Notes under the pieces: model-generated
Seen by the model: only the letters and a program-made list of their open reading frames with translations
Database searches by the model: none
Told to the model about the DNA's origin: nothing
Assembly: GCA_017506865.1 (NCBI GenBank)
Contig: JAFCMP010000549.1
Coordinates: 62,001 to 126,000, forward strand
Source of the DNA: Tribonema minus
Lineage: Eukaryota; Sar; Xanthophyceae; Tribonematales; Tribonemataceae
Length of the DNA stretch: 64,000 nucleotides
Direction: 5' to 3'
Shown here: positions 37,614 through 49,600 of the stretch, piece by piece
How positions within the stretch are numbered: the first letter of the stretch is position 1
How the letters are laid out: the number at the start of each line of letters is the position of its first letter
Position numbers and translations under genes: made by a program

Positions 37614-40600
37614 GCTTAGGGTTAGGGTGAGAGTTAGGTTTAGGGTTAGGGTTAGGGTTAGCACAACAGTGTACGGTACCACTTCCCCAACAAATTCGGG
37701 CTGGTGCCACTAGTCTTCTATGCTGCAAAGTGTATTGTGAATACAGGCAGTATGGTGTCTGAGCACTGCTGCCGTCAATGACATGGACAGCGCTGAGCGC
37801 ACACCGCTCTCCAGCTGGTCAATATGAGTATGAGCACTGCTGCCGTTGTCACAACAAGGCAGCGCTTACACCTCTCCAACTTGAGCACTGCTGCCATCAC
37901 CACCACAAGGCAGCGCTCAGGCCTCTTCAAATTGAGCAATGCTCCTGCCATCGCCACCACAGGACAGCGCTCACACCACTGAGCACTGCTGCTGCCATCA
38001 TCTACACCAGGCAGCGCTCACCTCTCCAGCTGATCGCACGTCTCCACGCGCCCGGCTGCCACCATTACCACGAGACAGCGCTCACACATGTCCCAAAATT
38101 GAGCACTGCTGCTGCCATAATCAACACGAGGCAGCGCTCACCTCTCCAAATTGAGCATTGCTGCCATAGTCACAACAGGGCAGTGCAAACATCTGTCCAA
38201 ATTGAGCACTGCTGCTGCCATGATCACCACGAAGCAGCGCTCACCTCTCCAGCTGGTCGCACGTCTCCAGCGCGCCCGGCTGCCCCTGGGCGTTGGCCCG
38301 CGGCGACGACGGTGCGCGCTGCGCGGCGCCGCCTGCAGACGACAGTCACGGTGCGATGGCAACGCATGTAGGTATGAAACACATGAGCAAACAGGGCTGT
38401 CTTAGCTGCTGACAGTAGCAAGGCGTGCTGTCTTAGCCACACTGTCAAGGGCAGCATATGGCAAAACATGGCAGACAAATGGATCACAAACACCTGACAA
38501 GCGCCTGCAGCTGCAATTTCAGCGGCATCATGAGGACCTGACACGACACCGAGGGACATCAGCAGGCCGCAGCGCGCCCTCTGCATCGCTACCACGCACA
38601 TACATGCACGCTTTTGAAGTGAAAGTGAACAGCCATCACACCGCTCCACGCACCTGTTGCCCCAGCAACGCCGAGCTTCGGCGACTTCGCCTCCGCACCG
38701 TCACATACACTTACACACACCCTTCCTGCGCAACCGAACCACCATATCGGCAGTGCTCGCATCGCACCTGCCGCACTGCTGCCGCCGCCTCCGTCGCCGA
38801 GCTTTGCGACCCCTCTACGCATCGCCACCGCATACACACACACATGCCCTTACTGCACAGGCAAACCGCCGTGACAGCAGCGCTTGCCACACAAATACAT
38901 GCATGCCCTTACTGAAAAGGCGAGACAGCATCACAGCAGCGCACCACCGCACCTGCGCCGCCGCCGCCGCCGCCGCCGCTGCACTTCAGCAACCCCGCAC
39001 TTTGACAACCCCCCTATGCATCGCCACCGCATACACACGCACATGCCGTTATTGCATGGGCGAAGCGCCGCCGCAGCGCTCGACTCACCTGCTGCGCCGC
39101 CGCCGCCGCCGAGCTTCGGCGACCCGCCGCCCTCCTCCTCCAGCGCCTCTGCCTCCGCGTCGCCGCTGCCTGCGCCCGCCGTCCTCTCGCCGCCCATCGC
39201 CGTCGCCGCCGTGGGCTCCGACGGCGCGCGCCCGTGGTTGCTCATGGCAAAGCGAAACGCGCCGCCGCCGCCGCCGCCTCCGCCGCCGCCGCTGCGCGGG
39301 CTGCCCGCCGCCGCAGCCAGCGCCCGCGCCGCCTGCAGCTGCTGCTGGTGGTGCTGCAGGTGCAGCTGGCGGTGGCCGGCGGCGCCGCACACGAGGACGC
39401 CCACGGGGGACTCTGCGCGGCGGCGGCGGCGGCGGCGTCAGCGGCAGCGTCGCGGCGTCAGCAGTAGCGGCATCAGAGGCGGCGGCGGCGGCAGCAGTGG
39501 CGGCAGCAGGGATGGCAGCGGCGGCAGCAGTGGCGGTGGCGGCGGCGTCAGCGCGTGTCAGGCGCGGCGCTCTGGCGCGAGCCCGCTCAGCGGCGCATAC
39601 CGCAAGTGCATGCGGAATACGCATCTACTCCTGAATGGAGCGCGGCCGCATGAGGATGTGGCCTGCTGCCCCTTGCATACCTGCTGTATTGTCACGCCGT
39701 AACAATACATACATACCCCCACCGCTCTCGAACCTACCTTTGCCACATTTTAATGCGTTGCTTCTGTCACATCATCGACGTCCTTTTCTGTTTGCGACAA
39801 GCGCCGACAAAGCACGCACCAGCAGAGGGAGCGGGCGCCTCTCCCTCTTCATCAGAGTCCCAGAAAGACGTGGCACACTCTCCCTCGCGTGCCTAACTAC
39901 CATCACGCCAATACATACATACCCGCCCCCTCCGCAAACCCGCTGCCTTTGTGCACCGTATCTACTGCTGCTGCTGCTACTGGCCCCAGGCTATGTCCAA
40001 CCATGCCGCGTTCGTCACGTGGCTACACCTTTCTTCTTTGCAAGGCGCGGCTACGTCGCCCCTTTCAACATATGGCTACACCTTTTTCCTGTTTGAGCAT
40101 CGCTGGTGTGCACCCGGGTTAGGGTCAGCGTTAGGGTTAGGGTTAGGGTTGCAGATGCACCAACTCAGTGCTTGAACAGTACGACACCACTGCTAAGGCG
40201 CGTTGCAGCGACAACTCATGGCCGCACCTGCAGAGGGCGCCGCTGCTTCCCCCTCCTCATCAGAGTCCCAGAAAGACGTGGCCCATTCCTCTCCGCGCGC
40301 TGCCGCAGCCTGCGCCGCCGGTCCGAGCGCTGCTGCCGCCGCCGCCGCTGCTGCTGCTGCGGTGCCTTCATCGTCGGATGCAGCGCCCCGCGGCGGCAGC
40401 CAGGCTTGCACAGAGTCGATTTCGCCCTTCCTGCAATGCGCGCGGATGGTGGTGAGGCATTTTTGTGCTGGGCCGGCGATGGAATGGCTCCCACTGAATC
40501 GACATCGGCGTCGGCAGTGAAGCAGCCGAAATCCTTATCCTGAACTGAACTTCAACCCTGATGCGTGGATGCGGCGCTGAACGGAAATCACCAACTTGCA

Positions 40601-43600
40601 ACACGAAGGAGGTTGCCAACGGTGCTGTAAGTGAGACATAATCAGTCTAACAATAAGATAGCGTTAAGGCATGTAGCCGCTTTCGCACATGGTGCAGAGT
40701 TAGCGACGAATAGTTCAACATCAACAGAAAGCATTGGGTGGAGCATCACCTCAAGTAGGGGTACATAAGAGTTCTATGCCAACCTACTCGTGCTCGAGCT
40801 CACCACCAGCACACCGTTGCATGTCAGAGTGTGCACTTGAGGTGAAAGGGACAGGACGCAGCGGTGCGCTGGTGCATTCAACAGCACCGAACCCCTGCAA
40901 AGTGACTGAGCTACATCACTCAAGTGGTAACAGATGGCTCGGAGGTGAGCATGTGATGAATTATTTGTATCAATCAGCCTTCTATTCTTGATCACAGGCT
41001 GCTGGTGCTGCTGGCAGGTGGCAGAGCACGATCCTTGCAGCCGACACAGCGGACTGAATACCCATCTAGCTGTGAACCCCGAGTGCTGACTTGCCTGTGC
41101 AACTGCCACACAGGACTCTCCAGCAGCCGCGGAGCCGCCGTCGCAGCCACGCACTGAGCGTACGCGAAGAGGCGCTGCAAAGCCCAGAGCGACAGCGCGC
41201 ACGCTGTTAGAGAAGCGCAAGCAGTGTACCAGGAACTGCAGTGACCACGATTAGGGTTAGGGTTACGGTTTAAGGTGAGGGTGCCGGGCGTGCAGCGTTC
41301 GTCGTTTGCTGCGGTCACTGAGGGTTAGGTTCAAGTTAAAATTAGGGGTAGGGTTTGGACGATGAGGACCATCGTGATGCAGGTGCAATCACATGACACT
41401 GCAAGAAACACTGCAAGAATAAACATGTGGGGCACAGTCGCGCCTCAGGCAAGGGTAGCAATGCGAAGTGTGTCACTTGCTGTGCGTTCAAAGTAGTCGA
41501 AAGTCACGGAAAGCTGCGTGAGTGAAACAATCAGCTTGCAAAGCGTTCACTCACGTCTCTGTCCGCCTGACCCTAACCCTAACACGAACGCTAATTCTAG
41601 CCCCTCAGATCCGCTGAATTGTGCTGAACTGCGATCCGACTTTAAGATTGGCCACCTGCACTTTATAATAGTCCCGAGAACCGCGGGAGCGGGCCGCGAG
41701 AATCGACTCAGCGAAAAGCGCGATATGCCTACATACGGAAGTCAGCAGGATGTGCTGCGCATACTTCAAACATACATGTGCTTTTTGAGTGAATGTATGA
41801 CACTTTGGAGTACACTCGACATGCACAGACAAGTGATGCGCAATATACTACAACGGATGAGCTGTACACACACATACCTCTAATCAATGGCAAACATACA
41901 CGGCATACATATATGCAGGCGATGCTGCATACCAATCTGAAGCAAGGGAATGAGCTGTACATACATACATACCTCGATGGCGAATGTCAGCAGCGTGCAC
42001 ACGCGCGCGGAGGTCTCTGCGGCCTGCAAACAAAGGGCAGGCGAGCGCGGTGCAGGCACGTCACCAAGTGCAGTTTCTGTGCGAGACATGTGACTCTCCC
42101 TTCAAGGTAAGCACCCAATGTGACTCTGTCTTTACAAAGGGACAGCAGGCATGAAGTGTACCAGGTCATAACCCCGAGCATTCCAGGCGTTCTGTGTTGC
42201 CTTCCGGCAGGGTAGGCACAAGATCATTGGTTGTACGCATATTGTCCTGTTGCTGGTGTAGGGGAAGGTGTCCAAGCAGCTGGCAGCGTCACCACCTGGG
42301 GGAACCCCAGTCTCTGCCATGCTCACCCCCCCCCCTCTCTGTCACCTGACCCCAACCCCCTCAAAGCAACAAAGGGTAGGGTAGGTGGGCTTTCTGTGTT
42401 GCTGACTAGCTAGGGCTCTGCTGCAGCTGCGTGCCTCGTTTTTTTTTGCCTCTGCCAATCAGCAAGTGTTGGCTCTTCGCTGCTGCTTCCCTAAGTTTCT
42501 CCGCAAAAACTTCACGTCCTATTCCATACGCCTGTTCGCCATTTGAGCTCTGAGAGTACATTTTCTCTCTTGTCAGTCTGCAATGTGGGGCTGGTATGGC
42601 CCGACAATGTAAGTAACTGGTCAACGCTCAACCGCTGCTGCTATGCTTGAGCACTGTGGCCACGCTCAGCACTTGTTGTCTCTATACCGCCGGCAACGAA
42701 TTTTACATGCGCTAGTGCAGTGCTGTTTGACAACGTCACGCGACGGAACAGGGTCGGCAGCGCCATCTCTTAGACGTAGTCTATTGACTAAAAAAAGCGT
42801 CAAAACAATATCATCAACGCACAGCACGCACCCTTTATTGACAGCAACAACTAAGATATGCAGCAACGCGGGGGTCGTGCAAGCCTGTTGTGTGCAAGCT
42901 TAGTATCGCACAGCATAAGCCGTTGATTGGCAGCGACGACTAAGTACACGGACCAACAGCTGGTGGCTGTTGGGGTAGTGCATGCTTACTTCAAGAAGGG
43001 CGAGCTACTATTCCTGCATCAAACTGCACGGTTGTATGTCAACTGACAATGAGATGCAATCGCTCTCGCCAGACCGCACCTGATTCTTGGCGGCCATGAC
43101 CAGCTGGAAGGTGGCGCTGGCTGCTAGGGCAGCAGCGATCAGCAAAGTAAGCAGGTGAGTGGCACACGCAAAGTGCTGATAGACATATGCTGGGTCAGCA
43201 GCGATTGGCAAACTAAGCAGGCAAGTGGCGCACGCAAAGTATTGATAAACATATCATGAACAGATGTGTGTTAACCACTGTTAGATCAGCAACGCACGCA
43301 TACACACACGCACATGCACATACGCGCGTGCATTGCGCGTGTGCATGCATGCACGCCCGGTCTGCCAGCCTGAGGCAGGATGCTGCTCACAGCGTCGCTC
43401 ACGCTCGCGCATGCCAGGATCACGGTGACTCCCCCCTCCGCTGCGTCAACTGCAAGTGGCACTTGAAGTGCAAGCGGCATTTGACAGACTCTCCGCACCG
43501 CCGCGTGGCGCGCATCTCACTCTTGATCTCTCGTTCTCGCGTGCCGGCAGTCAACACTGCCACCCTCAGTGACGGCAGCAAAGCAACTTCAACAATCACT

Positions 43601-46600
43601 CTGAACTTCAACAATCACCAGGCGGCGCTGGAGAGGCGCGAGGTGGACCTCCAAGCGGCCCTCACGAAGACGACCATTTGTGAGCTGCCAGGCCACTTGG
43701 CACTGAGCACTGACGCATCGCTGATGCTGATTGAATCACATGCCGCAGTTGAGCCTTGGTTGTTGCCGCGCGTGCTCGCTCTTGCTGAGCGATGCGACAA
43801 GGGGGCCAACTTCAAGGCTCAATGGTGGCATCTGATCCAATCAACAGCAGTGATCACTGCAGTGATCACTGCATCACTGCTGTTGATTGGATCAGATGCC
43901 ACCATTGAGCCTTGAATCACTGCTGTTGATTGGATCAGATGCCACCATTGAGCCTTGGAGTTGGCCCTTGCCACTTCAACTTGTGTGCGACAAGGGCCGA
44001 GGCTCAACGGCGGCATCTCATTCAATCAACACCAGCGATGCGTCAGTGCTCCGCAGAGTGCCCGACAGCTTGCCATTGGCAGGGCTGCGCCCCCCTCGCG
44101 CCCCTCTAGCGCAGCCTGGTGATTATTGAAGTTCGCTGCGCCGCCGTTGTCGAGGGTGACGGTGTTGACCTCGGGCACTCGAGAACTAGATGGAGATCCA
44201 GAGTGGGATGCGCGCCACGCGGTGGTGCGGAGAGTCTCTCAAGTGCCGCTTGCTGTTCCTAACCCTAACCCTAGGGTTAGGGTTATCTGACCCTGCGGCA
44301 GCCCCGCAGCATGCAAGAGTGCGCGCTTGGCGAGGTGACTCGTTGAAGTTTTACCCCGCATCAACCGCAAACTTCACCTACACAGAACGCGGAAAAGCAG
44401 GAGACAACCGTATACATACGTATGCAACACACTGCTGCAGACATACTGCCCCCTCTGAAGACTTTGCGGCATTCGAGAGCACACAAGCGCCGGAGCATGT
44501 AGCAAAGCACGGAGTGTTCGTGCAGTTGCTGTTGTTGTTAAGGGGTTTCAGGCGGCGCCCAGTTGTCCGCAACAGCAACGAATATGTCGCAAACTGGGTC
44601 CAAAAACGCTTTGAGGTTGCACAGATACCTACCGTACATACACACGTCCTGAATGCTACATGCATGGAGGAAAGCGACCACGTAGGACCAGGCACGATGG
44701 CAGGGGTTAGTCCAATGACCCCCTACCCCTCGCCATCACGTACCCCTTACATACCCCGTTTACATACCCCCACCCCACTACAAGCATACCACTCTTTGAC
44801 AGGCCTGATTAGCACTCACCCTGGTTAGATGGCGACTCTGGCTGAAGGTCGCCAAACCCCCCCGGCGGGATGTGCTCGTGGTAGTAGCGACTGCGATGAA
44901 TGGAACAAACGTATTGCATTCATGTTGTCAATAGCGGAAGCATTCAAGGGACATGACGTTACATGCATGCGGTCAACTGTGGAAACATTCAAGGGACATG
45001 GGAACCTTATGCTTGATGCGATCAACAACGGTCAGTGCAGCAGCAGCGCGGGGCAGCACGAGCAAGTTGTGCATATACTCAGTGACAGTATAGCTCATCA
45101 GCCCTGGAGCTTGTAAAAGTGACAGGCGTCCAAACCCTATTCCTAACCCTAACCCTAGCCTTAACCCTGAGCCTGTTGTACAGAATCCAACTGCCGTGGC
45201 AGCAAACTCTGTGGCCATAACCGCTGACCACTACCGCCCGTTGATTCAACAGCCAAGGACATCGCAGAGTCAGAGCAGACGCGCGCGCCTGACCTACCCC
45301 TATTCCCAACCCTAACCCTAACACTAAACCTAACCTAATCCTACCCTAAGGGCGGCTGAGCGCGAGTCACTGCCGGATAGGTAGAGCATCCCCTTGAGTC
45401 AAGCACTTACAGCTACCTAGTACACAGCAGTATCTTCTACCAGCAGAGTTGCGCCTGACGGGCAGTTTTCGCAGGCTGTTCTACTTCGAATTTGCAGTTT
45501 CATTTGGTAACGCCAGCACGCTTTGCCTAAAGGCGCTGTTAGCTGCACCGCGGCTGCCTCATGCGCTACAAGTCTACATATACTTCAAAGTTGAAGTATC
45601 AGCAACGACGGCCGACAGCTGCGCCGCGCGCGGCCTCATGCGCGACAAGTCTACATACACAGCGATCTTGCACCACAAAGAATTCCTGCTGATTTTTTCT
45701 CACCTCAGGCCTTGCACGCATACAGCGCTTGCCGACACGATGCATTTCCGATGAACTTTCCTCACCTGCAGGCCTTGACGACGTCCCAACACGCATATAG
45801 CGCTGACAACACTATGAATTTCTGATGCATTCCCCTCACCTGCACGCATACAGCGCTTTCAACACAAGAACTTTCTGATGAATTTTCCTCACCTGCAGGC
45901 CTTGACGACGTCCCAGCACGCCTTCAAGCCCCACAGCTCTACGCGCGCTGTCTCGGAGTACAACTTCGCCAGTAGCTCCTGTCACCACGGTCGCAGCGGC
46001 AACAGAACGCGTGTGGTGATTTGGTTGACTGCAGCCTGAGTGCTGCGGTGCATAGCTTCAACTAGGGCTAGCTAGGGCTATCGGCGGCGTATGCAGCAAT
46101 TGAGGTTAGGGGGCAGGGTCGAAGTACAGCTTCGGTCAGCAGGGTCGCAACAGAACGCGTGCGGTGATTTAGTCGACGGCAGCGTGAGCACTGCACCGCG
46201 AGGTGCGGATGTTCACAGCTAGGGCTAGAGCTAGCTAGGGCTATGGGCGGGGTATGCAGCAGTTTGGGTCAGGGCGCAGCATTGACGGGACATGCGATGT
46301 GATAAATTGACGACAGTCTGAGCGCTGTCTCGTGGCCAGGGTACCCTAACCCTAACTCTAATCTAATTTTAATCCTGAGGCGGCGACGGCACTCGCACAG
46401 TTGCCGCAACGAGGAGTGCAACGCAACACGCGTACGCGAGTATAACCAGGGCTAGCTGTGGCTGCCGGCATTGCAGCAGCAATGAGATTCAGCCGTGTGA
46501 TTCCAAAGGAGTACAATACAGCAACATGAAGTGCGTATGGTGATGGAGCATGCCGCAGTGACATTCTCATCGGCACCGCACAAAACTTAACTGACTGTGA

Positions 46601-49600
46601 CTTGACAGTTCGCCTTGGGGGCTGCTGGCTAACCAGTGAAATGAAGTACTTCGAAGTATACATATAGCTATACATGTATACTTCAGGTACATGTGTATGC
46701 ACGATACATGGTGCCGCTGGCTTACCTGGTGAAATGCGCGGATGAACGCGATGCCGCACTGCAGGAGTAGCAAAAGGGGAGTTGGCAAGGGAGGCATGCG
46801 CGGGCTAGCTGAGACGAGACGTCAAACGAGACTGCCAGGCAGAGGAGCAGTGTTTGCGGGCTGAGTGTGCCGGGGAATTGAGTGCAGCAGTGGCAGCAGC
46901 GAGTATGCGAATAGGTGCTATGAAGCAGACAATGCTCGCCTCTGCCTTTGACAATGACAATTTGGAGGGTTCATTCACACGCATATATTGCGTGGGCGGG
47001 CGCAGACATTGCTGCGGGCGTGCAAGCAGCAGGGACACTCAACAGTACTGGTAGCAGCAGTGATTGCGCATGCTCCAAATGCACTTCATACTTACAACTG
47101 CCACATGCCCCATTGAGGCTTTCAGGTATAGGACTATATTGAGGGATATGCTTCAAGGTATCGATTTCGCGCATGATTGAAAGTCCCTGCCACCTGAGGC
47201 ACACACTCCCAGTGCCAAACGCCAGGTGCATCAAGTGCGTCACGATGACAGCAGTAGCTGTGTCAGCGCTGCTGAGCATTGCCACATCAGCTGCTAAGCA
47301 TCGCCACTTATCAGAGCGCTGCCTCACCAGCTGCTGAGCGCTGCCACATCATGAGCTACTGAGCGTTGCCACATGAGCTGCTGAGCACTGCCACATCAGC
47401 TGCTGAGCGCTGCCACATTGCCACATCAGCTGCTTATCGTTGCCACACTGAGCGCCATGTTGAACGCTGTCACATCATCTGCTGTTGAGCGTTGCCACAT
47501 CACCAGATGCTGAACGCTGCCACATCATAACTGCTGAGCGCTGTCACATCAGCTGCTGCTGTGCGCTGCCACATCAGCTGCTGAGCGCTGCCAGATCTGC
47601 TGAGCACTGCCACGTCATAAGAGCGCTGCCACATTAGCTGCTGCTGAGCGCTGCGGTGTCAAAGCTGCTGAGCGCTGCCATGTGAAAGGTGTTGAGCGCT
47701 GCCACACCAAATCTGCTGAGCGCTGCTCACCTTGGCGAGCTCGTCCGGCCTGCCCATGTCGAGGTACAGGTGGCACTGGCGCGCGAAGATGTACAGCTGG
47801 GTGTCGAGCACGAAGGAGAACAGCGAACCGGGATACACGCGCTGCCTGCGCGCGACGAAAAACACATGTACCTTTGTGATATCCCTTGGTGGTGTGCAAG
47901 GTGCCGGGCCTGGGGTGTTGTGGACGGTGAACTTCAACAACCCAACTCCAAGTGCAGTGAGACTGTCGCATCGCATTCAGAGGCGTATACAACCACGTAC
48001 ACACATGTACTTACATGGAAACGAAACAAGAGATCGTAGAGCTCTAGGTGACAAGGTGGTGGTTAGCTGCCAGTGCCTTCCACCAATAACCGTGGTCGCC
48101 GCTGCTGCAGCAACTGGCCACGAGTCAAAACAGTGCCACCACGTTCCTTCAAATGGATAGACTGGTACAGTGGTCTGTCAAGACGCACGCGGAGCACTGC
48201 TGTCTAGGGGTGACAATGCCGACGTCAGCCGCATTGCTCTTGCAAACAGGGATGGGCCCGCTGCCTGCACGCAACACATCAAGTGTATAGTACAAGCAGG
48301 TAGGCTGGTATGGTGGATTGCCAAGACACGCAGACCACGGCAAAGTGGTGGCTGACGTCAGTCACAATGATTCTGTTGCTGCGAAAAACGAGGTGCCTAC
48401 TTGTGAAGGGTCGGAATGAGTTGTCGCGCTTCAATGTTTGACGCAAGCCGTGCCTGCCTGACATTGGCAACAAACCCAGCCGTAGTGTCGTGCAGCTGGC
48501 CGCGCAGGCGATGGCATGAACAGGGTGAGGGTTGGAATTAGATTTTTGAGGACCCTGACCCTACCCCTGTTCTGTGTAATTAGGGCTTGTGACAGTGAAC
48601 TCAGATGAATCTACATCAGCTCCTGATTCAGACCACGCACGTGTTGCGATGAAGGCCACGAAGGCCACAAAACATCTCCCATGCAAGTCGGAAACACTCC
48701 ACCCATCTGAAACCGCCTATTAAAAGATGATCCTAAAAATAATCCTGGAATTCACATGACGCTGCAGCTCATCATACCTGAGCTTCATCTTGCGGTAGTC
48801 GAGCACTGAGCACGCCTGAGCTGTGCCACTGGCGCTGGGCAGCCCAAACAGGAGCCTCTCGCTCTCGCTCCTGCTGCCGCGGCGCGCATCCGCAGCAGCG
48901 CTCAGCATTGATGGGATGGGCTCCGCGGCGGCCGCGCCTGAGGCGATGACAACAAGTCAGGGTCACTTATGAGTTGCAGGGTTTACAGCGCGAACACTGG
49001 TCATGACCGTGGCCTAAACCTAGCCCTAACCCTAATTAATGTGCGCGTCTGCAGCAGCGCTCAGCACTGATGGGCCGGGCTCCGCGGCGACCGCGCCTGA
49101 GGCGATGACAACAAGTCAGGGTCACTCATGAGCTGCAGGGTTTACAGCGTGGACACACTGACAGTGTCATGGTCCTAAACCTAAGCCTAACCCTAAGGCG
49201 CACGTCCACAGCAGCGGTCAGCACTGCAGGGCTGAGCTCCGCAGCGACAGTGCCTGAGGCGACAACGCGCGAAATTTACAGCGTGACCACGGACGGTGCC
49301 ATGGCCCTAACCTAGCCCTATTTCTTAACCCTTGAGGCGCGCGTCCGCAGCAGCGCTCAGCACTAGCGGGCTGGGCTCAGCAGAGGCAGCGCCTGAGGCA
49401 ACAACAACGAGGCAAAGTCATTAACCAGTTGCAAATTTTACAGCGTGAGTACTGCTGTACCCTAACCCTGAGGCGCGCGTCCGCAGCAGCGCTCAGCACT
49501 GACGGGCCGGCACCCCGGTTGACCGGGTCCGCAGCGGCAGCGCCTGAGGCGACGACAACGAGTCAAAGTCATTGATCGGATGCGTGAATATTGACGGTGC

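Noticed and set aside
37575-37665. Chromosome end
   Set aside because: The TTAGGG run is short, contains variants and has gene sequence on both sides, so it is interstitial.
38657-39702. Long overlapping frames on both strands
   Set aside because: They are products of CCG/GGC triplet runs. Only the minus-strand frame of 39412-39089 fits the splice sites and phase of TRAPPC10.
43256-43915. Plus-strand 219-codon frame
   Set aside because: It runs through a microsatellite and the fold-back arms. Similar text appears inverted at 44000-44240, so it is repeat sequence rather than a gene.
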